Shown here in pieces: positions 9,657-18,733 of a stretch of 64,000 bases of DNA. A program made the translations under genes and the position numbers. Numbering within the stretch: the stretch's first letter is position 1; each line of letters begins with the position of its first letter. Origin of the DNA: CALZBJ01 sp945619025 (GTDB lineage: Bacteria; Pseudomonadota; Gammaproteobacteria; Cardiobacteriales; Wohlfahrtiimonadaceae); contig CALZBJ010000008.1 of the NCBI GenBank assembly GCA_945619025.1, forward strand, positions 7,183 through 71,182. Direction: 5' to 3'. Below the pieces are notes generated by a model, which had not been told where the DNA came from, made no database searches, and saw only the letters and a program-made list of their open reading frames with translations.

Positions 9657-10550
9657 ATGAAAAAGTCACTGTTAGCCCTAACTGTGTGTGGATTAATGAG
9701 TATGCCTGGTTTAACCATGGCAGAAGAATTAACTGGAACCCTTAAAAAGATTGATGAAACCGGTACGATTACCCTCGGTCACCGTGAATCATCGATTCCC
9801 TACTCTTACTATGACAATCAGCAAAATGTCATTGGTTATTCCCATGATGTGAGTTTAAAAATTGTAGAAGGCGTTGAGAAAAAATTGGGTAAAAAAGTCA
9901 ATGTAAAACTCACGCCCATCACCTCACAAAACCGTATTCCGTTAATGAAAAACGGCACGATTGACCTTGAGTGTGGCTCAACCACGCACAATACCTCACG
10001 CGCCGAAGAAGCCGATTTCAGTAACACAATTTTCATCATCAATATTCGCATGATTACCGATAAAGCCTCGGGCATTCAAAGCTTCGATGATCTCGCTAAA
10101 AAGGTCGTAATCACTACCGCCGGCACCACCTCAGAGCGTATTTTACGCAATATGGAAGCTGAGAAAAAAATGGGTATGCGTATCCAAGCAGCGAAAGACC
10201 ATGGTGATGCGTTTATGATGCTCGCCGATAAACGTGGCGTGGCGTTTGTGATGGACGACTCCCTTCTCTATGGAGAGCGTGCAAAATCGCCTCAACCGGA
10301 TCGCTGGGTTGTGGTTGGTGAATCTCAAGGGAAAGAGGCCTATGCCTGTATGATGCGTAAAGGCGATGCTCAGTTTAAAGCAGTCGCGGATGAGGTTATT
10401 GCGGAGATGTCAACATCCGGCGAGATGGAAGCACTCTATAACAAATGGTTTATGAATCCAATTCCACCACGCAATGTCAACTTAGATTTCCCGCTATCGG
10501 ATAGCATGCGCGAACTCTTTGAAAACCCAAGCGACGTACCTTTCCAATAA
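9657..10550 (+). CDS. gltI: Glutamate/aspartate ABC transporter, periplasmic binding protein
   Basis: 297 residues of the GltI/SBP family 3 type. The signal peptide spans 1-22 (ending LTMA). Family motifs include GTITLGHRESSIPYSYYD, the specificity loop around DLECGSTTHNTSR and QGKEAYACMMRKGD. It delivers dicarboxylic amino acids to GltJK. A strong ribosome site (GGAGGAAG) precedes the ATG. It is the first gene of gltIJKL, separated from gltJ by a stable hairpin, a common arrangement giving more binding protein than permease. Confidence 0.93.
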   Translation: MKKSLLALTVCGLMSMPGLTMAEELTGTLKKIDETGTITLGHRESSIPYSYYDNQQNVIGYSHDVSLKIVEGVEKKLGKKVNVKLTPITSQNRIPLMKNGTIDLECGSTTHNTSRAEEADFSNTIFIINIRMITDKASGIQSFDDLAKKVVITTAGTTSERILRNMEAEKKMGMRIQAAKDHGDAFMMLADKRGVAFVMDDSLLYGERAKSPQPDRWVVVGESQGKEAYACMMRKGDAQFKAVADEVIAEMSTSGEMEALYNKWFMNPIPPRNVNLDFPLSDSMRELFENPSDVPFQ

Positions 10551-10583
10551 ACGGATCAATCCGTCAACTCTCTAATCACAACG

Positions 10584-10610
10584 GGTGAGGGCCTATAATT
10601 AGCCCTCGCC
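10584..10610 (+). promoter_or_regulatory. Intercistronic hairpin between gltI and gltJ
   Basis: GGTGAGGGC at 10584-10592 pairs with GCCCTCGCC at 10602-10610 (nine pairs, one G-U) around a nine-base loop. It is followed by only three consecutive T, so it is more likely an RNA-stabilising or attenuating stem than a full terminator. This is inference from position and structure. Confidence 0.6.
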
Positions 10611-10655
10611 TCTTTGTGGTCATGTCATAAATTTCAGGTTAGAAAGGATCGACCT

Positions 10656-11387
10656 ATGTTTGGATTAGATTTTTCAATTCTGCTCCAAGAAGCGGTAATC
10701 AACGAGACCTACCTCGACTGGCTGTTTGAAGGGGCAAAATGGACCATTATCACTTCAAGCGCGAGTTGGTTTCTCGCCCTAACGCTCGGGATTATCGTGG
10801 GAACGATGCGTACCCTACCGAGTCGTTTTTTTCGTTTCATCGGTGCAACTTATGTGGAATGTCTGCGTAACGTACCGCTGATTGTTCAGCTCTTTTTCTG
10901 GTATTACGTCTGGCCAAATATGCTCCCAGAACCCCTTGAGATCTGGATTAAAACGCAAGATCCGATCGTACAAATGATGACTGCGGGGATTCTTTGTTTG
11001 GGGCTTTTTACCTCGGCGCGAGTTGCCGAACAGGTTCGTTCAAGCATTGAATCGCTTGCAGGCGGACAGATGCGGGCAGCGCTTGCAACCGGGCTCACCC
11101 TTCCCCAAGCGTACCGCTATGTGATTTTACCGCAGGCGCTGCGGATTATTATTCCACCCATGACCTCCGAGTTACTCAATATCTTTAAAAACTCCTCGGT
11201 CTTACAGACAATTGGCCTTGCGGAATTAACCCGTCAAGCGGCGCAAATTAACGACTATACCGCAAAAGCCTATGAGTCCTTTATCGTGGTCACAATCGCC
11301 TACATCATTATTAACTTAGCCTTAATGCTGATTATGAAAGCGGTTGAACACTATTCCCCAATTCCCTCGTTAAAACAAGGAGCGTAA
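10656..11387 (+). CDS. gltJ: Glutamate/aspartate ABC transporter permease GltJ
   Basis: 243 residues, inner-membrane HisM-type permease with several transmembrane helices. It has the EAA loop LAGGQMRAALATGLTLPQ followed by LPQALRIIIPPMTSE, which docks to the ATPase. The frame is open from a TTG at 10614, but the ATG at 10656 has AGAAAGGA eight to fifteen bases before it and gives MFGLDFSILL, so it is the preferred start. The stop is separated from gltK by a single base. Confidence 0.92.
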   Translation: MFGLDFSILLQEAVINETYLDWLFEGAKWTIITSSASWFLALTLGIIVGTMRTLPSRFFRFIGATYVECLRNVPLIVQLFFWYYVWPNMLPEPLEIWIKTQDPIVQMMTAGILCLGLFTSARVAEQVRSSIESLAGGQMRAALATGLTLPQAYRYVILPQALRIIIPPMTSELLNIFKNSSVLQTIGLAELTRQAAQINDYTAKAYESFIVVTIAYIIINLALMLIMKAVEHYSPIPSLKQGA

Positions 11388-11388
11388 T

Positions 11389-12081
11389 ATGGATCTTCTT
11401 CCTTTTTCTGATCTATTCACCCTCCTCAATGAGAACCGCACGTTTTTATGGCAAGGGATGGCGGTGAGTTTACAGATCACCGTGATCGCCATTATTGTCG
11501 GCATCGTTTGGGGAACAATTTTAACCATCATTCGCCTCTATGCACCAAAACCGATCGCGCTGCTTGCCACTGGCTATGTCAATCTCTTCCGCTCCATTCC
11601 GCTGATTATGGTGTTGATGTGGTTCTATATCGCCATTGGCCCAAGCATTCAGCATCTTTTCGGGCTCGATAATAGTGCAAGCGTTCGTTTAATCTGGGCG
11701 ATTGTAGCCTTTTCACTCTTTGAAGCGGCTTACTACTCGGAGATCATTCGCGCAGGCTTTTTAAGTGTACGCAAACAGCAAATGAACGCCGCACTTGCCC
11801 TCGGTATGACTCGGTTACAAGCGATTTTCAACGTCATTTTACCGCAAGCGCTTCGTAATATGGTGCCCCTTCTGTTAACCCAAGCGATTATTCTCTTTCA
11901 AGATACCTCGCTTGTTTACATCATGAGTCTCAATGATTTCTTCCGCGCAACCGACATTATCGGCTACAACAATAATGCCAAAATGGAACTGATTCTCTTT
12001 GCCGGATTTATCTATTTTATCATCTGTTTTACCCTCTCAAGTGGTGTGAGATATCTGCAAACAAGGAAAAAACGTATATGA
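11389..12081 (+). CDS. gltK: Glutamate/aspartate ABC transporter permease GltK
   Basis: 230 residues, second permease of the importer, with about five membrane helices. The EAA motif region reads RAGFLSVRKQQMNAALALG followed by LPQALRNMVPLLLTQAI. ACAAGGAG precedes the ATG. Its last codons overlap the gltL start (ATGA at 12078-12081), so the permease and ATPase are translationally coupled. Confidence 0.93.
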   Translation: MDLLPFSDLFTLLNENRTFLWQGMAVSLQITVIAIIVGIVWGTILTIIRLYAPKPIALLATGYVNLFRSIPLIMVLMWFYIAIGPSIQHLFGLDNSASVRLIWAIVAFSLFEAAYYSEIIRAGFLSVRKQQMNAALALGMTRLQAIFNVILPQALRNMVPLLLTQAIILFQDTSLVYIMSLNDFFRATDIIGYNNNAKMELILFAGFIYFIICFTLSSGVRYLQTRKKRI

Positions 12082-12809
12082 TTACCTTCAAAAACGTGAG
12101 TAAATATTATGGAGATTTTAAGGTTCTCAACAACTGCTCCACTGAGATTGCTGAGAAAGAGGTGGTGGTTGTTTGTGGCCCCTCTGGCTCAGGAAAATCC
12201 ACTCTGATTCAATGCGCTAATGGTCTCGAGCCCTATCAAGAAGGCGAGATTATCATCAATGGCCATTCGCTCTCAAATCCAAAGGTGAATCTCTCAAAAG
12301 TTCGCTCTGAGGTGGGCATGGTGTTCCAACACTTTGAGCTTTTCCCGCATATGTCGATTGAGAATAATCTGATGCTTGCGCAACAAAAAGTGCTCAAACG
12401 TGGCAAAGACGAAGCCTATGAAAAGGCAATTAGTCTACTAGATCGTGTGGGGCTTAAAAATCATCTTGGAAAATACCCCACTCAACTCTCAGGCGGGCAA
12501 CAACAGCGGGTTGCGATTGCTCGTGCGCTTGCGATGGATCCTGTTGTCATGCTCTTTGATGAGCCGACGTCTGCCCTTGACCCTGAGATGATTCATGAGG
12601 TGTTAGCGGTGATGGTCGAGCTTGCACAAAGCGGAATGACGATGATGTGCGTCACCCACGAGATGGGATTTGCTCGACAAGTGGCGGATCGGGTGATCTT
12701 TATTGATGGCGGTGAAATCCATGATGATCTCTCAAAAGAGGCCTTTTTTGAAGGGGATCCTAGCGATCGAGCCAAAGCCTTTTTGAAAAACATCTTTCAA
12801 TATGATTGA
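12078..12809 (+). CDS. gltL: Glutamate/aspartate ABC transporter ATP-binding protein
   Basis: 243 residues, full-length polar-amino-acid ABC ATPase. Walker A is GPSGSGKS (34-41), the Q-loop lies in GMVFQHFELFPH, the signature is LSGGQQQRVAIARAL, Walker B is VMLFDEPTSALDP and the H-switch is VTHEM. It energises import of glutamate/aspartate through GltJK. It is the last gene of the operon; no strong terminator is visible before the lipoprotein gene 48 bases on. Confidence 0.95.
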   Translation: MITFKNVSKYYGDFKVLNNCSTEIAEKEVVVVCGPSGSGKSTLIQCANGLEPYQEGEIIINGHSLSNPKVNLSKVRSEVGMVFQHFELFPHMSIENNLMLAQQKVLKRGKDEAYEKAISLLDRVGLKNHLGKYPTQLSGGQQQRVAIARALAMDPVVMLFDEPTSALDPEMIHEVLAVMVELAQSGMTMMCVTHEMGFARQVADRVIFIDGGEIHDDLSKEAFFEGDPSDRAKAFLKNIFQYD

Positions 12810-12857
12810 GGATCTTGTTACACTAAAACGATTAACGCATTAATCAAAGGAGTCAAG

Positions 12858-13046
12858 ATGAAGCAATCGTTTACCCTTCTTGTTGCGGGGCTTATGCTCG
12901 GATTACTCACTGCTTGCAGTGCCACCACAGGCGCTTCCACCGATGGTGATATTGGCGTTTCGGCGAGCCAAAAAGTCAGCAGTGACCGCGATTCGAGCCC
13001 AAAAGTCTATGGCAGTATTCGTTACGGCTATAATTTTGGCAATTAA
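12858..13046 (+). CDS. Small lipoprotein, 62 residues
   Basis: A clear type II signal peptide: MKQSF, then a hydrophobic core, then lipobox LTAC with C20. The mature peptide is about 43 residues, serine/aspartate-rich, ending YGSIRYGYNFGN. The lipid-anchored peptide is probably in the outer membrane because the residues after the cysteine (S, A) are not Asp. Ribosome site AAAGGAG precedes the ATG and a strong terminator follows. Function unknown; I do not recognise the family. Confidence 0.75.
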   Translation: MKQSFTLLVAGLMLGLLTACSATTGASTDGDIGVSASQKVSSDRDSSPKVYGSIRYGYNFGN

Positions 13047-13094
13047 CGCCTCGCGCTGAATACTTAAAAACAGATCCTTAAAAATGAGCTCATA

Positions 13095-13134
13095 AAAAAC
13101 TCCAGTCAGTGATTGATACCGACTGGAGTTTTTA
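13095..13134. terminator. Bidirectional rho-independent terminator
   Basis: AACTCCAGTC (13098-13107) pairs perfectly with GACTGGAGTT (13121-13130). It is flanked by an A-run on the left and a T-run on the right, so it can serve both the lipoprotein gene (+) and sdhB (-). Confidence 0.9.
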
Positions 13135-13160
13135 TTTATCAGATTATAATCGCTTTAAGA

Positions 13161-13946
13161 TCAGTGACGTAATACCATTAATTTCTTAATCTCTGCGATC
13201 GCTTTTGCAGGATTTAAGCCTTTCGGGCAGGTATTAGTACAGTTCATAATGGTGTGACAGCGATAAAGTTTGAACGGATCTTCTAACTCATCTAAACGCT
13301 CACCCGTATGCTCATCACGAGTATCAACGATGAAACGATACGCTTGAAGTAATACCGCTGGACCTAAGTATTTCTCAGAGTTCCACCAGTAGCTTGGGCA
13401 TGAAGTTGAACAACATGCACAGAGAATACACTCATAGTATCCGTCGATTTTTCTACGCTCTTCAATCGATTGTAGACGCTCACGCGGAGGATTTGGTGTA
13501 TCAGTTTTAAGCCAAGGTTGTACCGATGCGTGTTGTGCGTAGAAGTGCGTTAAATCAGGCACTAAGTCTTTCACAACGTGCATATGGGGAAGCGGATTAA
13601 TCACCACCTCGCCTTGACGATTTTTCGGTACATCCGCTGTCGCTTTAGTACATGCAAGCGTATTCGTTCCGCCGATATTCATCGCACATGAACCACACAC
13701 CCCTTCACGGCATGAACGGCGAAGCGTTAAGGTTGGGTCGATTTTGTTTTTGATGTATAAAAGCGCATCAAGCACCATCGGACCACACGCGTCTAAGTTC
13801 ACATCGTAGGTATCGTAACGTGGGTTTTCACCGCTATCGGGATCCCAACGATACACTTTAAATACGCATTTATTCGTTGCGTTATCGTCCGCAAAGTGTT
13901 GTCCTTTTTGAACGATTGAATTTTCTGGTAATTTAAATTCAGCCAT
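13161..13946 (-). CDS. sdhB: Succinate dehydrogenase iron-sulfur subunit
   Basis: 261 residues. The N-terminal ferredoxin domain carries the [2Fe-2S] cysteines in SCREGVCGSCAMNI and LAC. The C-terminal domain carries the [4Fe-4S]/[3Fe-4S] ligands in YYECILCACCSTSCPSYWW and CHTIMNCTNTCPKGLNP. It passes electrons from SdhA flavin to ubiquinone at SdhCD. Last gene of sdhCDAB. Confidence 0.97.
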   Translation of the reverse strand: MAEFKLPENSIVQKGQHFADDNATNKCVFKVYRWDPDSGENPRYDTYDVNLDACGPMVLDALLYIKNKIDPTLTLRRSCREGVCGSCAMNIGGTNTLACTKATADVPKNRQGEVVINPLPHMHVVKDLVPDLTHFYAQHASVQPWLKTDTPNPPRERLQSIEERRKIDGYYECILCACCSTSCPSYWWNSEKYLGPAVLLQAYRFIVDTRDEHTGERLDELEDPFKLYRCHTIMNCTNTCPKGLNPAKAIAEIKKLMVLRH

Positions 13947-14001
13947 AATATTTTTCCTCTATCTCAAATATGATGATTCCTAAAGTTCCATACCACCACA
14001 A

Positions 14002-15801
14002 TTAGTAGGTACGCTCTTTAGGCGGAAAATACTCGACTTCATCAGTTAAGGTGTAGTTATGCACCGGACGATAATCAAGCTCCACGTCACCCTCTTCGCT
14101 TACCCAAGCAAGAGTGTGTTTCATCCAATTTTCATCATCACGTTTCGGGAAATCTTCGTGTGCGTGTGCACCGCGTGATTCGTGACGTGCTTCTGCTGAA
14201 ACGATCGTCGCTAACGCTGAGATGAGAAGGTTTGATAATTCTAATGTTTCAACTAAGTCTGAGTTCCAGATTAAGCTGCGGTCATGCACTTTAACGTCTT
14301 TAAAGAGTTTGAACGCTTCTGTGATCGCCACAACCCCTTCTTTAAGGGTCTCTTTAGTACGGAATACCGCGGCATCACGTTGCATTGCGCGCTGCATTTT
14401 ATCACGTAGATCCGCCGTTGAGATAGTTCCATCCGCGTAACGAATGCTGTCGAAACGATCTAAGATACGGATAATTTCAGACTCTGGCAGATCTTTTTGC
14501 GAGGCATTAGGCTCTAAAATTTCAGCACAACGGTTTGCCGCCGCACGACCAAATACCACTAAGTCTAATAGTGAGTTTGAACCTAAACGGTTCGCCCCGT
14601 GTACCGATACACACGCCGCTTCACCAATGGCCATTAAACCTGGGATCACATAGTCAGGATCGCCATCTTTAAGCGTTACCACTTCTGCGTGATAGTTCGT
14701 TGGAACCCCACCCATGTTGTAGTGAACGGTTGGGATAACAGGAATCGGCTCTTTACGAACGTCAACGCCTGCGAAGATACGCGCACTTTCAGCGATACTT
14801 GGTAAACGCTCTTCGATCACTTCAGGACCTAAGTGCATTAAGTTAAGATATACGTGGTCTTTATGCTCGCCCACACCGCGTCCGTCACGCACTTCTAGAA
14901 GAATTGAACGTGAAACAACGTCGCGCGATGCCAAGTCTTTTGCGTTAGGTGCGTAGCGCTCCATGAAGCGTTCGCCGCTGGCGTTAGTTAAGTAACCACC
15001 TTCCCCACGAACCCCTTCAGTAATCAGACAACCTGCGCCGTAGATACCGGTTGGGTGGAATTGTACGAACTCCATATCTTGAAGAGCAATTCCCGCACGT
15101 GCTGCCATTCCGTTACCGTCACCAGTACAGGTATGCGCGCTCGTTGCTGAGAAGTATGCACGGCCGTAACCGCCCGTCGCTAATACCACCATTTGTGAAC
15201 GGAATACATGAATCGTACCGTCCGCTAAGTTCCATGCGATCACCCCACGGCACTCGCCCTCTTCCATAATTAGGTCGATTGCGAAGTACTCAATGTAGAA
15301 TTCTGCATTGTGTTTTAAAGATTGTTGATAGAGCGTATGAAGCATTGCGTGACCAGTTCTGTCCGCGGCTGCACACGTTCTTTGTGCTTGTGCTTCACCA
15401 TAGTGAGTCGTCATACCACCAAATGGACGTTGATAGATTTTACCTTCTTCGGTTCTTGAGAAAGGAAGACCGTAGTGCTCAAGCTCTAAAATTGAAGGAA
15501 TCGCTTCACGACACATATATTCGATGGCGTCTTGGTCACCTAACCAGTCTGACCCTTTAACGGTGTCATACATATGCCAGCGCCAATCATCTTCACCCAT
15601 ATTTCCAAGAGCAGCCGATACGCCCCCTTGAGCCGCAACAGTATGTGAACGAGTTGGGAACACTTTTGTTACACAAGCGGTTTTAAAGCCTTTTTCCGCC
15701 ATACCGAGCGTTGCACGAAGTCCTGAACCACCTGCACCGACAACTACCACGTCATACACGTGTTCGGTAATTTTATAATCTTTATATTCTTTTAAATTCA
15801 T
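14002..15801 (-). CDS. sdhA: Succinate dehydrogenase flavoprotein subunit
   Basis: 599 residues, standard length. It has the FAD dinucleotide fold VVVVGAGGSGLRATLG, the covalent-FAD histidine region TRSHTVAAQGG and the active-site region with HPTGIYGAGCLITEGVRGEGG. The C-terminal capping helices end at FPPKERTY. It oxidises succinate to fumarate on the cytoplasmic side of the inner membrane. It sits between sdhD and sdhB on the same strand with short gaps. Confidence 0.97.
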   Translation of the reverse strand: MNLKEYKDYKITEHVYDVVVVGAGGSGLRATLGMAEKGFKTACVTKVFPTRSHTVAAQGGVSAALGNMGEDDWRWHMYDTVKGSDWLGDQDAIEYMCREAIPSILELEHYGLPFSRTEEGKIYQRPFGGMTTHYGEAQAQRTCAAADRTGHAMLHTLYQQSLKHNAEFYIEYFAIDLIMEEGECRGVIAWNLADGTIHVFRSQMVVLATGGYGRAYFSATSAHTCTGDGNGMAARAGIALQDMEFVQFHPTGIYGAGCLITEGVRGEGGYLTNASGERFMERYAPNAKDLASRDVVSRSILLEVRDGRGVGEHKDHVYLNLMHLGPEVIEERLPSIAESARIFAGVDVRKEPIPVIPTVHYNMGGVPTNYHAEVVTLKDGDPDYVIPGLMAIGEAACVSVHGANRLGSNSLLDLVVFGRAAANRCAEILEPNASQKDLPESEIIRILDRFDSIRYADGTISTADLRDKMQRAMQRDAAVFRTKETLKEGVVAITEAFKLFKDVKVHDRSLIWNSDLVETLELSNLLISALATIVSAEARHESRGAHAHEDFPKRDDENWMKHTLAWVSEEGDVELDYRPVHNYTLTDEVEYFPPKERTY

Positions 15802-15844
15802 TTGTTAACCTCAAAATCCTGTATCGATTCTTTTATCCCAATGA

Positions 15845-16237
15845 CTAACCTAAAACGCTCGCAACAGATGAAATACGCACAACCGCGTATACTGCTGAAA
15901 GGCCGATAATCATCATGATTACACGCATCGCGTTAACCACCATTAGGCGAACGCACGCTTTCCCAATATAGTCCTCAAGGAAAACTTGTAATCCTAAAAT
16001 GGCGTGATAAAACGCAGTCACGATAAAAGTGATGACGAGAACTGTGGTGGTCGGTTTTGCTAACCACGTTACAACGTCTCTGTAGCTTGCTGTGAGGTTT
16101 GTTGCAAAACTAAATGCAAACCATAAAAAAAGAACGGCTAACACCACTGCGCTCACTTTCTGTGCAACCCATTGGCGCGAACCGCTACGAGCAGATCCTA
16201 AGCCTTTTACACGGCCTAATGCTGTTTGATGTCTCAT
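15845..16237 (-). CDS. sdhD: Succinate dehydrogenase membrane anchor subunit
   Basis: 130 residues with three membrane helices, starting about 25-45. The heme/quinone region is AFYHAILGLQVFLEDYI, with the haem-ligand-type histidine. The N-terminus GRVKGLGSARSGSRQWVAQK matches the usual SdhD lead into helix 1. Anchors SdhAB and binds ubiquinone. Confidence 0.92.
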   Translation of the reverse strand: MRHQTALGRVKGLGSARSGSRQWVAQKVSAVVLAVLFLWFAFSFATNLTASYRDVVTWLAKPTTTVLVITFIVTAFYHAILGLQVFLEDYIGKACVRLMVVNAMRVIMMIIGLSAVYAVVRISSVASVLG

Positions 16238-16249
16238 TATTCGCTCTCC

Positions 16250-16639
16250 TTATGCCATAAAACCAGCAACGATGATGATAAGTCCAAGTACGATCGCACC
16301 GATTTGAACTAAACGCGCTGATTTACGTGCTGAATCCATATCAATTCCTTTACCCGCGTCCCAAAATAGGTGACGGATACCATTACAGAAGTGATAGCAT
16401 GCCGCAAACGTACCAATGAACACGAAAATCAACACAAACCAGTTGGTTAAAAATCCTTGTACCGCTTGATACGCATCAGGCCCAGCTGCGATACCCGCAA
16501 ACCAAGCTGCAATGACGAACATGATGAAAACGAGCGCGATCCCTGAAAGACGATGTAAAAAGCTCATCACCGAAGTGATTTGGAACTTATACGCATCCCC
16601 TAACATAAAAGGCGATAATGGTCGTTTATTTTGACTCAT
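16250..16639 (-). CDS. sdhC: Succinate dehydrogenase cytochrome b556 subunit
   Basis: 129 residues, three membrane helices. Family motifs are KRPLSPFMLGDAYKFQITSVMSF with LHRLSGIALVF, and the haem-ligand histidine in CYHFCNGIRHLFWDAGKG. First gene of the sdh operon; a strong ribosome site (AAGGGGGA) precedes the ATG. Confidence 0.94.
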   Translation of the reverse strand: MSQNKRPLSPFMLGDAYKFQITSVMSFLHRLSGIALVFIMFVIAAWFAGIAAGPDAYQAVQGFLTNWFVLIFVFIGTFAACYHFCNGIRHLFWDAGKGIDMDSARKSARLVQIGAIVLGLIIIVAGFMA

Positions 16640-16695
16640 AAAGTGTCCCCCTTAAAGTTAATAAAATTTTAATACAACACAACTACTACAACATA

Positions 16696-16723
16696 CAAGT
16701 TTGCCAAGTTATCCGTAAACTTG
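16696..16723. promoter_or_regulatory. Inverted repeat upstream of sdhC
   Basis: CAAGTTT at 16696-16702 and AAACTTG at 16717-16723 form a perfect seven-base inverted repeat with a 14-base spacer, about 60-80 bases upstream of the sdhC ATG. It is a plausible operator for a dimeric regulator. No regulator can be named. Confidence 0.35.
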
Positions 16724-16766
16724 CAATACAATTATCATATTTTAACCATTTTAATCAATTCTCGAC

Positions 16767-18731
16767 CTAGGATCGCTCAAGCGCCTCTATTGGTGCGAGT
16801 TCTGACGCTCTTTTTGCTGGGAAATATCCGAAGATAATACCGATTAAAAAGGAAGCGAAAAATGCAAGGATAATTGAACTCATGGAGAATCGAAGGGGGA
16901 AATCTGTGTTGACTTGTCCCATAATAAATCCAAGGCCAAGGGCTAAGCTTAACCCAAGCACCCCGCCTAAAAGACAGACCAGTACCGCCTCGATTAAAAA
17001 TTGTTGAGAAACATCGCTTTGACGTGCCCCAACCGCCATTCTCATGCCGATCTCGCGCGTTCGTTCCGCCACCGACACCAGCATAATATTCATCACTCCA
17101 ATCCCACCCACAAGAAGCGAAATGAGCGCAATGGAGGTGACTAAAATCCGCATCGTCATCGTCGTCTCTTCAATGGTTTCGCGAATGGTATCGGCATTAA
17201 AGATAAAGAAGTCCTGCTTTCCGTGAAGAACCGTCAAGATATCCGTAATGCTCTTTTCGGCAAGTTTAAGATTCACATCCTCATCAACGCGAATGGTGAT
17301 ATTGCGCAAATAATTCTGCCCGAGCATCCGCTTCATCAAAGTTGAATACGGCACCCAGACGTTCATATTATTGCTGCCGCGCATCCCCGTCGATTTCGAG
17401 GTGGCGACGCCAATCACCTGTACCGGAAGATGGTCGAGCATAATCACCTCGCCAATCGGGTTTTCGCCATTGGGAAAGAGCGTTTCCACCGTATTTTCAT
17501 CAATCACTGCTTCAAGTTTTAATTCATCTTCACTTTCACGATCAAAGCCAACGCCTTGGGTGATATCGTAGCCTTCCACATCAAAATATTGAAAACCCAC
17601 CCCCTGAAGGCTCACATTGACCGCGGTAATGTTGTGATAGCGCACACTCACCGAATGAGAAACCACCGGGGTCACACTATGAATAAAACTCTGCTTTTCG
17701 AGCACCGCCACATCGCTTGGGCGAAGACTCTGAATCCGCCCTGAGCGCCGATCTCCAAAACCCGACCCGGGAAATACGGTAAGCGTACTCGTGCCCATGG
17801 CGTTAATATTTTCTAAAATTCGATCGGTCGTTCCGCGTCCAAGCGCAATCACCAGTACCACCGAGGCGATCCCGATAATAATCCCGAGCATCGTTAAAAA
17901 GGTACGCATCCGTTGCATCGCCATGGAGATCACCGCCATTTTAAAGGCATTGCTGATCCGCTGTAGGAGCTGCCCGTAGAGCCCAACTTTTTTCGGCTCC
18001 GCCTCTTCATGTAGATCGATATGATTTGACGTAACCGGTGGCGGCGCTTGTTGGGTATCGCGAATTACGAGCCCATCTTTTAATTCAATCACTCGCTTTG
18101 CGTGGGCGGCAACGTCCGGATCATGGGTCACTATAATCACCGTATGCCCCTTCGCATTGAGCTCTTTAAGAATCTCTAATACCGCTTTTCCGCTCGCACT
18201 ATCAAGCGCACCGGTCGGCTCATCGGCAAGAATAATCTCGCCCCCGTTCATGAGCGCCCGCGCGATACTCACCCGTTGTTGCTGCCCCCCCGAAAGTTGC
18301 GTTGGGTAATAATCCACCCGATCCCCAAGCCCAAGCGCCTTTAAAAGATCGCGCGCACGGCGATCCCGATCCCCAGCACTGACGCCGGAATAGATCGCCG
18401 GCATCTCAACGTTGCCTTTCGCGGTTAATGTGTTCAGAAGATGATAGCGCTGGAAGATAAAACCAAAGTGTTCACGGCGCAGTTTCGCGAGCTCCTCTTG
18501 GGAGTAATTAGCAATCTCGCGCCCTTTAAAATAGTAGCTCCCACCGGAAGGATAATCGAGCCCGCCGATCAGATTCATCAGCGTTGATTTCCCCGAGCCG
18601 GACGCGCCCATAATTGCTAAAAATTCGCCCTCTTCAACGGTAAGTGAAATCCCTTTTAAAACGCGAACTTCAACCTCGCCCGTCTGAAACGAACGCTCTA
18701 GATGATCGAGCTGAATGAGTGGTGCCGTCAT
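16767..18731 (-). CDS. macB: MacB-type macrolide/peptide export ATPase-permease
   Basis: 654 residues, full-length MacB. The N-terminal ABC domain (1-225) has Walker A MGASGSGKST, FQRYHLLNTLTAKGNVEMP, signature LSGGQQQRVSIARAL and Walker B ILADEPTGALD. A first membrane helix lies at about 270-295, then a large periplasmic domain, then the FtsX-type three-helix region (about 525-645) with VAERTREIGMRMAVGARQSDV. With MacA and a TolC-like channel (not in the window) it exports substrates from the periplasm by mechanotransmission. macA lies immediately upstream with a two-base gap. Confidence 0.93.
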   Translation of the reverse strand: MTAPLIQLDHLERSFQTGEVEVRVLKGISLTVEEGEFLAIMGASGSGKSTLMNLIGGLDYPSGGSYYFKGREIANYSQEELAKLRREHFGFIFQRYHLLNTLTAKGNVEMPAIYSGVSAGDRDRRARDLLKALGLGDRVDYYPTQLSGGQQQRVSIARALMNGGEIILADEPTGALDSASGKAVLEILKELNAKGHTVIIVTHDPDVAAHAKRVIELKDGLVIRDTQQAPPPVTSNHIDLHEEAEPKKVGLYGQLLQRISNAFKMAVISMAMQRMRTFLTMLGIIIGIASVVLVIALGRGTTDRILENINAMGTSTLTVFPGSGFGDRRSGRIQSLRPSDVAVLEKQSFIHSVTPVVSHSVSVRYHNITAVNVSLQGVGFQYFDVEGYDITQGVGFDRESEDELKLEAVIDENTVETLFPNGENPIGEVIMLDHLPVQVIGVATSKSTGMRGSNNMNVWVPYSTLMKRMLGQNYLRNITIRVDEDVNLKLAEKSITDILTVLHGKQDFFIFNADTIRETIEETTMTMRILVTSIALISLLVGGIGVMNIMLVSVAERTREIGMRMAVGARQSDVSQQFLIEAVLVCLLGGVLGLSLALGLGFIMGQVNTDFPLRFSMSSIILAFFASFLIGIIFGYFPAKRASELAPIEALERS

Positions 18732-18733
18732 GA